A stretch of DNA of 22,708 nt from Clostridiaceae bacterium. GTDB taxonomy: Bacteria > Bacillota > Clostridia > Lutisporales > Lutisporaceae. Location of the stretch: assembly GCA_028697435.1 (NCBI GenBank), contig JAQVFD010000003.1, positions 1 through 22,708 on the forward strand, written 5' to 3'. The position numbers and the translations under genes were made by a program. The notes beneath the pieces were generated by a model that saw only the letters and a list, made by a program, of their open reading frames with translations, was not told the origin of the DNA and searched no databases. Of this stretch, positions 1 to 6,394 are shown one piece after another. The stretch's first letter is position 1, and every line of letters starts with the position of its first letter.

Positions 1-14
1 GCACAAGTCTGACG

Positions 15-122
15 GCGACTACACAAACTACACAAACTACATATCACGAGTTTTAACTGTAGTCTCTGTGAATTTCTCCTTCAGCGACTACACAGACTAC
101 ACTGTTTTATCATCACGAGTTA
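15..122. repeat. Imperfect 69-base direct repeat with period-9 ACTACACAA units
   Basis: A 19-base block at 15-33 recurs at 84-102 with one mismatch, and an ATCACGAGTT block at 43-52 recurs at 112-121, so the spacing is 69 bases both times. Inside each copy the motif RACTACANN is iterated every 9 bases, three times in the first copy and twice in the second. The segment 58-70 is nearly complementary to 91-101, so the region could also fold as a hairpin downstream of the lipoprotein gene on the minus strand. The window starts here, so a longer array may continue to the left. Confidence 0.6.
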
Positions 123-142
123 TCTCATATCATTTTATATGC

Positions 143-1303
143 TCAAGGGGTATGAATAAGCTTTAATGTAAGCTCTACGTCAACCCTTTCATTACTCGCT
201 GTAAAAGTTTTATCAGCCGCATTTTTATTTCCGTTATTCAAATCCACCGTAAATTTATAAAGATCCCCCTGCTTATTACCCTGAAAGCTATATTCAGTCC
301 CTCCTTGAACAGCGGGGCCCGTCACAGTTTTAGGAGGAATGTCGGGTTCTTCCGGAATCATTGTAATTGATTCACTTCCCAACCCGAAGCGATCCATGTA
401 AATATTAAAAGTATCGGATTCACATGGGTTAAAATTATCAACTACAAAATGTATTGGAAAAGTCTCTGCAATATTATCCATTACCGCTTCTCCGCCTTCG
501 AGCTCGTTTATCATGAAACTTACGTATCTGCCGATACCTTCCCCCTCAAAAGCACTTATCTGTGTTGTTGCCAGGCTGAGATCCAATGGTGCTTCACCGG
601 TCACTTCATATGCAAAGCCCCATTCTCTGCCGGTATTCATTTTATCTGTATATTCAACTTTGAACTTAAGTGCATTTCTAAGTTCTTCATTAACGTATTT
701 ATCCATATCAGCTCCCAGAAAGGACGCCTCTCTTGTGATCTTCAGTATTGGATGGATATTTTTATATTCATGATTCTCTTTAAGCTCCTTCAAGTACTTG
801 GCTGCAATTTCTTTTGCCCAGGCTGCAAGCTTGGGTAAAATTGAATTGTCGCCGCCGGAGCCGGCCAAAAGCTGATATCTTTTTTCTGTGGCCAAAGCTG
901 CGCTGGAAATAGCAATATATTTCTCTTCCTGCCCTTTATACTCATCAATCAAAGCATTTGCTTTTTTCATAAGCCTGTTCAATACCCTTAACTCCAGGCT
1001 GAATTCCTGATCAGGCAATTCACCTGTTGCAAGCTCGGTATCTTTAGCTGCTGAAAGCAGAGCATCAAGAATCTCCAGCTCTGGCTTATTGAATTCATCA
1101 ATAAATTGATTCACTAAAGCATCATCCTGGGCCTCTGTGTTATGATGGCATTTAAATGATATTGAAGGAGGGACCGGTGCTTCTATCGGCTTTTTCAGAA
1201 GCTCTTTTGCTGCCGCTTCACTTGTATTAACCTGATTGCTGCAGCCTGCCAGCAAACACGCAATCAGCAATAAAGGCAGCACTCTATACATCTTTGACTT
1301 CAT
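143..1303 (-). CDS. Putative secreted lipoprotein of unknown function
   Basis: 386 residues. The N-terminus has a short basic stretch, a hydrophobic core and a lipobox ending LLAGC, so Cys21 is the expected lipid attachment site and the mature protein should sit on the outer face of the membrane. After a linker with prolines come charged, mostly helical segments (about 60-200), then a beta-rich C-terminal half. I recognise no domain. It is the last gene of a minus-strand group after an SLH-domain gene (65-base gap), so the two may work together at the cell surface. An AAGG-type ribosome site lies upstream of the ATG; a second Met four codons in is an alternative start. The lipoprotein call is well supported; the function is unknown. 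Confidence 0.85.
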   Translation of the reverse strand: MKSKMYRVLPLLLIACLLAGCSNQVNTSEAAAKELLKKPIEAPVPPSISFKCHHNTEAQDDALVNQFIDEFNKPELEILDALLSAAKDTELATGELPDQEFSLELRVLNRLMKKANALIDEYKGQEEKYIAISSAALATEKRYQLLAGSGGDNSILPKLAAWAKEIAAKYLKELKENHEYKNIHPILKITREASFLGADMDKYVNEELRNALKFKVEYTDKMNTGREWGFAYEVTGEAPLDLSLATTQISAFEGEGIGRYVSFMINELEGGEAVMDNIAETFPIHFVVDNFNPCESDTFNIYMDRFGLGSESITMIPEEPDIPPKTVTGPAVQGGTEYSFQGNKQGDLYKFTVDLNNGNKNAADKTFTASNERVDVELTLKLIHTP

Positions 1304-1367
1304 TAACTCTACCTTCTTTCCTCTATAGGTCTCTCATTAAAGCAAAAAGAACCGTTCCCGCTGCTTT

Positions 1368-2912
1368 CTACTTGAACTGCTCAAAGGAGCGCACACTCAT
1401 CGCAATGGCTTGTTCTCTTGTAGTAGTGGCATAACCTGCTGCTGTCTGGGCCGTAGTAACAGCCTTTGGCATGAATTTGCCGTCTGTACCTTTGATTATT
1501 CCGCTCTTGCTCATGAACATTACATGCTCCAGTGCCCAGGAGGAAATATCCTTCTGGTCGGTAAAGGTCGGTGCACCGTCAGTTGAGAAATCACCACCCG
1601 GTGCAATTACTCTTATTGCACGGCTTAGCATCGTGGCAACCTGCTCACGGTTGGTAAGCTCTTTTGGAGCAAATGTAGTAGCAGAGGTACCTGTGGTTAC
1701 ACCAACCTTGAAGGCTTTAAGTATCTCCGGATTTTTCGTATCGCCGAAAGGGTTTGGTGAAGCTGCTGCAGCCACTGTGCCTGTTGTTTTTTCATATAGC
1801 TTGACTGCCAATTCGGCGAACTCTTCCCTGGTAATCGGCTTTGTCATATCTGCACCCTTTAGTGATTGTGGTATCAGATCATATTCAGCTGCCTTATCCA
1901 GCTCGGTTTTTGCCCAGTTTGATGCATTGGAGTAAGCTGCCATTCCATGGGAAATAATATTGGAGAAGGGACTATATATGACTCCGGACTTTCCGGCAGC
2001 AGGATAATTATAATTATCAAAGACATACCTGAACTTTATCTCATATACCGCCGCATCATAATTATCTTTAAGTCCAAAGTAAGCCTCTGCTCCGATATTG
2101 AATTCTTCGACAAAACTGTCACTATGACAAGACTTCCACTCACCGTTGTTGACTCTAAGCCAAACGTCGGCTTTTACCCAACCATTACTAATATTATTCA
2201 GAAGTTGAGTTTCCTCATGAGCCTTATCTGCCCTTATATTCAGGTAGGGTGATCCATCAGAATGTTTCTTTAACTCTGCCGACTTCAATACAGGTGCATG
2301 ATTAATCAGCTTGTCCGGGTCTTCAACCTTTTGATTATTGCTATATGATGCCGTTTCGGACCATGGAGAAAAGAAACCAAAGTATTCACCGTTTTCATCT
2401 TGGTAATTTACTACAAAACGTACTCTGAAATGCATCGTATGAGCATCAAAATAAGACTTGTTTACCGCCAGTGTCTCACCATCGGAAATACTCTCAAATT
2501 GTCTTTCATCAAATACGACTGAAGATGAGTAAGTACCTTTTTCAATACGACAAATGCTTTTATTCGTATTATACCCCCGATCATCATCCCATTCGCTTTT
2601 GTAATGCCAGCTGCCGTTATCAACCTTGTAATCAATCTGTGCCATTAGCTCGTAGGCGCTAAATCCTGCTTCATAAAAGGCAGAATCATCCGCTCCGATT
2701 ACATCCACAAAAGCACGCAATTCATTCGATGCACTAATATTGGCATCAAATCCGATCCATGTCTTTTCAATCCCATCCTCCCGGTATTGAACAGTGAAGC
2801 TTTCCGGTGCTCCAACATTTGCAGGAGGATTATAGTCAGCCGTCACTGTCAAAGGAATCATTGCCGGCACCAGTGCCAGCAGTGTCAAGTATGCAATTAC
2901 TTTGCGTTTCAT
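1368..2912 (-). CDS. Secreted S-layer homology (SLH) domain protein
   Basis: 514 residues. Residues 1-25 form a Sec signal peptide (MKRK, hydrophobic core, VTA-D cleavage region). Residues 26-325 are an unassigned, aromatic-rich, beta-type region with repeated sentences of similar style (for example WHYKSEWDDD and GEWKSCHSD, each following a 'NNG/DNG' turn), suggesting two or more related beta modules. The last 190 residues hold three SLH-like repeats, marked by ITREEF, TNREQV and TTREQA, variants of the TRAE signature that binds pyruvylated secondary wall polymer. The protein should therefore be anchored non-covalently to the cell wall. A GGAGGG site sits just before the ATG. It follows the small PAS gene by 19 bases, so the two are probably cotranscribed. 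The substrate of the N-terminal part is unknown. Confidence 0.88.
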   Translation of the reverse strand: MKRKVIAYLTLLALVPAMIPLTVTADYNPPANVGAPESFTVQYREDGIEKTWIGFDANISASNELRAFVDVIGADDSAFYEAGFSAYELMAQIDYKVDNGSWHYKSEWDDDRGYNTNKSICRIEKGTYSSSVVFDERQFESISDGETLAVNKSYFDAHTMHFRVRFVVNYQDENGEYFGFFSPWSETASYSNNQKVEDPDKLINHAPVLKSAELKKHSDGSPYLNIRADKAHEETQLLNNISNGWVKADVWLRVNNGEWKSCHSDSFVEEFNIGAEAYFGLKDNYDAAVYEIKFRYVFDNYNYPAAGKSGVIYSPFSNIISHGMAAYSNASNWAKTELDKAAEYDLIPQSLKGADMTKPITREEFAELAVKLYEKTTGTVAAAASPNPFGDTKNPEILKAFKVGVTTGTSATTFAPKELTNREQVATMLSRAIRVIAPGGDFSTDGAPTFTDQKDISSWALEHVMFMSKSGIIKGTDGKFMPKAVTTAQTAAGYATTTREQAIAMSVRSFEQFK

Positions 2913-2931
2913 AGAATATTCCCTCCATTCT

Positions 2932-3324
2932 TTATTTTATAAACATTACTACCCCATAGGCAATCTGCCCGTTATCCTCGACAAGAGGAAAGAAAATAGC
3001 ACCTCCGAAGTTTGCCGGAGATTTTTCGTCGTCATCCCTAACAAACATGGAAAGTGGATATGAAAGATTCTTTAATAGTTTTGTCTCTCCTGAAAATATA
3101 TCTTGAACAGCTTCTAAAATTTCATAATTTTCAGTAGTCAAGCGATCATGCATGTTTATTTTGCCTTCTGCCACATCTTTAAGGCTTCTATTTGTTTCGT
3201 CAAGAAACATTTGATTCGCCGTATTAATTACCCCATCTCTGGTAAATACTGCAATAGGATATGGAAAGTATTGAGATTCGATCATCTCCATCAGCAGCTG
3301 CTCTTTTGTCTTATTCTCACTCAC
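2932..3324 (-). CDS. Stand-alone PAS-like sensor protein
   Basis: 130 residues, no signal peptide. The sequence from about residue 18 reads like a PAS fold: FPYPIAVFTRDGVINTANQMF resembles the opening strands and helix, and the end (GQIAYGVVMFIK) resembles the last PAS strands. The same style occurs in the PAS part of the neighbouring AraC-type regulator (FPIPIEIFAPDGTTVFVN and KIAYIVNIFI), which suggests the two arose from a common sensor. There is no kinase, cyclase or DNA-binding domain, so any output must be through a partner, possibly the regulator itself by heterodimer formation (inference). The ligand is unknown. It lies between the regulator and the SLH gene on the same strand. Confidence 0.75.
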   Translation of the reverse strand: MSENKTKEQLLMEMIESQYFPYPIAVFTRDGVINTANQMFLDETNRSLKDVAEGKINMHDRLTTENYEILEAVQDIFSGETKLLKNLSYPLSMFVRDDDEKSPANFGGAIFFPLVEDNGQIAYGVVMFIK

Positions 3325-3379
3325 GGCATAACCTCCTTTCCTCTATACTTGTTAGCAATCTCATCATACAAAACAAAAA

Positions 3380-3431
3380 TAAAAGAGCATACCCTAACCA
3401 TTGCTCTAAATATGGTTATGATTGCTCTTTT
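3380..3431 (-). terminator. Rho-independent terminator after the PAS-AraC gene
   Basis: The outer arms AAAAGAGCA (3381-3389) and TGCTCTTTT (3423-3431) pair, and an inner pair TAACCAT / ATGGTTA (3395-3401 with 3412-3418) extends the fold. On the minus strand the stem runs into TTTTATTTTTG, a good uridine tract. The plus-strand reading is also followed by T, so it could act both ways. It implies that the small PAS gene downstream has partly independent transcription. Confidence 0.7.
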
Positions 3432-3443
3432 TGTAATTATCTT

Positions 3444-4232
3444 TTACTGTTTCATTACCGACTCACGATATTCCGAGGGCGACATCCCTACTACTTCTTT
3501 GAACATCCTGGCAAAAGCTCCGTTGTAATCCACGCCGCAAGCAGCAAAGGTCTCTGCTATAGAAAGATTCTTATCACGAAGCTTTTCCTTAAGCTTTTCA
3601 ATCTTGATTTTTTTATAGTAGCTATACGGGGTTTCCCCTGTGTGTTTTTTAAACAAGCGCGCAAAATGGTATATACTTAAGTTTACCGCCTCAGCTACCT
3701 TGCTAAGTTCAAACTCATCCAGCCAGTGCTTGTCCATATATTCCCTGGCCCTTGCAATGTCCGGCCTGCCTTGATACAGGCTGCTGGTGATAAATATATT
3801 GACTATATATGCGATTTTTTGATGCTTATCCCAAATAGGAAAACAAGTAATATCGGTATATAATGCTGACACATCGAAAGAATTGTCCTTTGCTTCATAT
3901 CTATTGGAAAGGTCGTCCAAGGGCACCTTAACATCGGATACACTGAGAGTTTCTCCTTCAAAGCCTCGTCGCACATATTCCCTAAGACCAAGCTCATCAT
4001 TTACCACCGGATCTTTTATAATGTTGTAGTTGCCTATAATATGCTCAGGCCCAGGCACATTCCATAATTCACAGCAAGCTCGATTGACAAAAACTGTAGT
4101 CCCGTCCGGTGCAAAAATCTCAATAGGAATGGGAAAAAGATCAACAAGCTGGAAAAGCAGATCCTCGTTCCCAAATGCTGATTGAAAGGATTGAGCAAGG
4201 TTGCTTTGCTGTGTACTTATATGCTCTTCCAT
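3444..4232 (-). CDS. PAS-domain AraC-family transcriptional regulator
   Basis: 262 residues. About residues 25-155 form a PAS sensor domain (LFPIPIEIFAPDGTTVFVN through KIAYIVNIFI). About 160-260 form an AraC/XylS double helix-turn-helix domain, with the first HTH in LSKVAEAVNLSIYHFARLFKK and the second in SIAETFAACGVDYNGAFARMFKE, followed by the typical MSPSEYR ending. It should bind DNA in response to a small molecule or redox signal sensed by the PAS part; the signal cannot be read from sequence. A GGAGGA site precedes the ATG. Its own promoter region contains an inverted repeat (4302-4319) that may be an autoregulatory operator, and a divergent noncoding transcription unit starts about 150 bases away. 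Likely targets are the PAS, SLH and lipoprotein genes downstream. Confidence 0.88.
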   Translation of the reverse strand: MEEHISTQQSNLAQSFQSAFGNEDLLFQLVDLFPIPIEIFAPDGTTVFVNRACCELWNVPGPEHIIGNYNIIKDPVVNDELGLREYVRRGFEGETLSVSDVKVPLDDLSNRYEAKDNSFDVSALYTDITCFPIWDKHQKIAYIVNIFITSSLYQGRPDIARAREYMDKHWLDEFELSKVAEAVNLSIYHFARLFKKHTGETPYSYYKKIKIEKLKEKLRDKNLSIAETFAACGVDYNGAFARMFKEVVGMSPSEYRESVMKQ

Positions 4233-4288
4233 GTCCTTCCTCCTAATTTTATATTATATAAATTTTTCTTTTGCAGTTTGTTAACTGA

Positions 4289-4320
4289 ATTATAACACAT
4301 CTGAAGCGCCTTTGCTTCAA
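4289..4320 (-). promoter_or_regulatory. Promoter of the PAS-AraC gene with overlapping inverted repeat
   Basis: On the minus strand an extended -10 (TGTTATAAT, hexamer at 4289-4294) lies about 57 bases before the ATG. A TTGAAG hexamer at 4315-4320 could be a -35 at a long 20-base spacing. The perfect inverted repeat TGAAGC-N6-GCTTCA at 4302-4319 covers the spacer and -35, a placement typical of an operator. Confidence 0.5.
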
Positions 4321-4383
4321 AATAACGAGGCAAAAATATATGCGATAGGCGGTGGACATATATCCCCGGTTTCATTGAAATCT

Positions 4384-4392
4384 TGTTATAAT
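4384..4392 (+). promoter_or_regulatory. Extended -10 promoter element, divergent from the PAS-AraC gene
   Basis: TGTTATAAT is a consensus extended -10 (TGnTATAAT). No good -35 is seen, which is usual for extended -10 promoters. Start of transcription would be near 4399. An inverted repeat ATATATG / CATATAT (4336-4342 with 4357-4363) lies between this element and the divergent AraC-type promoter and could be a regulator site. Confidence 0.5.
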
Positions 4393-4398
4393 TGATAT

Positions 4399-4695
4399 CT
4401 CAATTTTTTTGTTTTTGTAGTAAAAAATGCCAAATTTAAAGGTGGTTTATTCAAATGAATAAACCACCTCAAGAAACAAGCTCTAATTCAACGGAATACC
4501 TTTGAATCTACCAAGTGTAAATTACCTCAATCCTTTCAAACCAAAAATCTTAACTAACAAACTCTAAACCAATTCTACCAACTACATGAACTACATTTCA
4601 AAACTCAAAACCAAACAAATCACAGTACTTTAGGGAAGTTGCACATTAGTTGAATTAGAGCCTGCAGGAAAGATGCATTCATCTTTCTTAATTTA
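4399..4695 (+). ncRNA. Candidate noncoding RNA with a G-depleted core
   Basis: The segment has the layout of a transcription unit without a credible gene. It starts after an extended -10, passes through a perfect hairpin (4441-4468), then a 13-bp long-range stem, GCTCTAATTCAAC (4480-4492) with GTTGAATTAGAGC (4649-4661). Within the enclosed loop, 4501-4630 has only 5 G but 34 C, and 4518-4587 has no G at all, so the core cannot fold much on itself. A terminator-like hairpin follows (GAAAGATG-CATT-CATCTTTC, 4668-4687, then T/A-rich). The only short frames inside lack ribosome sites. I do not recognise the family. It could instead be a long leader of gatC or a small mobile element. Confidence 0.45.
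4441..4468. repeat. Perfect 13-bp inverted repeat with 2-base centre
   Basis: GGTGGTTTATTCA at 4441-4453 is followed after AA by its exact complement at 4456-4468. In RNA this would be a 12-bp stem with an AAAT loop. It is not followed by a T tract on the plus strand, so it is not a simple terminator there. Confidence 0.75.
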
Positions 4696-4840
4696 ATTAT
4701 AACATAAAATATCAATAATGCAACACTAATTTTCAGAATATTTAATTTCTTTCTTGTCCTCAGGGTGAATTATCAGAGGGTGCAGGAAACATATACCCGG
4801 ATAGAGAAATATACATCATTCCATTAATGGAGTGAATGAA

Positions 4841-5107
4841 TTGAAAATATCGGCCGAAGATATCAGATATGCCGCAAAACTTGCCAAGCTTAGACTTGAT
4901 GATATGCAAGCGCAAAAGATGGTTGAGGATTTCCGGGAGATATTGTCATGCTTTGAGTCTTTAGGCAGCCTTGATCCTCATGATTTGGAAATTGAACCGT
5001 TTATGCGTAAGGATGAGGTTTTTGTTTTTGGAAATAAAGAAAAACTCTTACGTAATTCCAGATCTGTAAGGAATGATTATATAACGGTACCTAAAATTAT
5101 TGAATAG
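4841..5107 (+). CDS. gatC: Glutamyl/aspartyl-tRNA amidotransferase subunit C
   Basis: About 88 residues, usual for GatC (roughly 95). The opening MKISAEDIRYAAKLAKLRL matches the family signature of an N-terminal helix, and the PFMRKDEV segment matches the conserved 'P-x-R-x-D' belt that wraps between GatA and GatB. The TTG at 4841 is preferred as start because GGAG at 4829-4832 lies 8 bases before it; an in-frame GTG at 4832 overlaps that ribosome site. GatC is the small stabilising subunit of the complex that converts Glu-tRNA(Gln) and Asp-tRNA(Asn) to the amide forms. gatA begins at or just after the stop codon. Confidence 0.9.
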   Translation: MKISAEDIRYAAKLAKLRLDDMQAQKMVEDFREILSCFESLGSLDPHDLEIEPFMRKDEVFVFGNKEKLLRNSRSVRNDYITVPKIIE

Positions 5108-5119
5108 GTGGCGAGAGTA

Positions 5120-6394
5120 TTGAATCCATTAGAAATGACCGCCTTTGAGATACGAAGAGAAATAATTGAGAAACAATTCTCCGCAAAAGAAGTGATAACA
5201 ACATTTCTTGAAAGGATCTATGAAAAAGAACCTCTAATTGGCGGTTTTTTGACCCTCTGCCGTGAAGAAGCCCTTGCCCGGGCAGAGCGTATAGATAAAA
5301 AAATCAGCAGGAACGAGCAGGTCGGAAGTCTTGCCGGTGTCCCTATTGCCATTAAGGACAATATCTGCACCGATGGCATAAGAACTACTTGCGCCTCCAA
5401 GATGCTTCATGATTTTATTCCTCCTTATGACGCCACAGCTGTGAAAAAACTTAAAGAAGCCGATGGGATAATAATAGGTAAGACAAATATGGATGAGTTT
5501 GCAGCTGCAGTTGTGTCAGCGGGAATGGCACCCATTGCCCTGGATTCAGACGCCGGTGGCTCTATGCGTCAGCCTGCATCCTTTTGCGACGTAGTCAGCC
5601 TGAAACCGACTTATGGGCTGGTTTCAAGGTTTGGGCTCATTGCCCTCAGTTCATCCATGGATCGGATAGGTCCTGTTGCAGGGAACATAAAGGATTGTGT
5701 CATAACCCTTGAGGCAATGCAAGGGGAAGACAGGTTGGACAGCACCTCAGTCAGGCATTCTATAAAAGAAGATTATATGAGTACTATTGAAAATGGAATT
5801 AAGGGAATGAGAATAGCCGTGCCTGATGGAGAAACCGCTTTTTCTCTCAAATCATGTATTGAAAAATTTAAAGAAATGGGTGCTTCTGTGGAGGATATAT
5901 CCTTCCCCATGACGGAAGAAGCCCTATCCGCATATTATATAATATCTTCGGCGGAAGCCGCCTCAAACTTAGGGAGATTTGACGGAATCAAATACGGATA
6001 TAGGGCAGAGGACTTCAGAAGTGTTGACGAACTGATTGAAAGAAGCCGGAGTGAAGGCTTCGGCGAAGAAATAAAGAAAAAAATAATCCTGGGTACCTTA
6101 GTCCTGTCCTCAAAATATTATGATGCTTACTACAATAAGGCGCAAAAGCTGCGCAGAAAAATAAAGGAACAGTTTCTCAGGGTCTTTGAAGACTATGACC
6201 TGGTGCTTAGCCCTGTTTCGCCGGTATTGTCAGACATATATACCGCAAGTATACACCTGACCGGTGTTCCTGCCCTCTCAATGCCTTGGATTGAAAGCCG
6301 GATAATCGGACCTCATTATGGGGAAGGTAAGATCTTTAAGGCAGCCTATGCCTTAGAACAAGAGCTGAAAGAGGGGAATAAAAATGAGCTTTGA
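5120..6394 (+). CDS. gatA: GatA-like subunit lacking the cis-serine amidase loop
   Basis: 424 residues from TTG 5120 (AGGTGG lies just upstream; a GTG at 5108 adds four residues). Typical GatA is about 485. From TTG the triad lysine in GVPIAIKDN is Lys79, the same number as in Staphylococcus aureus GatA. Then KTNMDEFA runs straight into AAAVVSAGMAPIALDSDAGGS. The 30 residues normally between them, including TENS, NPWD and GGSSGGS with the cis-serine, are absent. The nucleophile serine (DAGGSMRQPA) is kept. Further shortenings lie near 230-250 and in the C-terminal part where the PTTPTPAF-DDPL loop and the G(L/R)P(V/I)GLQ segment should be. Other GatA features (LKPTYGLVSRFGL, RSEGFGEEIKKKIILGT, YYDAYY) are intact and the frame is open. 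Glutaminase activity is doubtful. It overlaps gatB by 11 bases. Confidence 0.88.
   Translation: MNPLEMTAFEIRREIIEKQFSAKEVITTFLERIYEKEPLIGGFLTLCREEALARAERIDKKISRNEQVGSLAGVPIAIKDNICTDGIRTTCASKMLHDFIPPYDATAVKKLKEADGIIIGKTNMDEFAAAVVSAGMAPIALDSDAGGSMRQPASFCDVVSLKPTYGLVSRFGLIALSSSMDRIGPVAGNIKDCVITLEAMQGEDRLDSTSVRHSIKEDYMSTIENGIKGMRIAVPDGETAFSLKSCIEKFKEMGASVEDISFPMTEEALSAYYIISSAEAASNLGRFDGIKYGYRAEDFRSVDELIERSRSEGFGEEIKKKIILGTLVLSSKYYDAYYNKAQKLRRKIKEQFLRVFEDYDLVLSPVSPVLSDIYTASIHLTGVPALSMPWIESRIIGPHYGEGKIFKAAYALEQELKEGNKNEL

Noticed and set aside
15..122. CRISPR array
   Set aside because: The repeats are short, imperfect and arranged every 9 bases within a 69-base unit. There are no constant-length spacers and no cas genes.
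4586..4633. Fifteen-codon ORF starting at ATG 4586
   Set aside because: No ribosome binding site lies upstream and the composition is that of the surrounding G-poor tract.
4399..4695. 6S RNA
   Set aside because: 6S RNA is a long rod with a central bubble. Here the core between the long-range arms has almost no G and cannot form such a rod.
4741..4835. T-box or riboswitch leader before gatC (AGGGTG-containing segment)
   Set aside because: The T-box core AGGGTGGNACCGCG is absent, no specifier stem is visible, and only a weak GGGT/ACCC pairing can be drawn.
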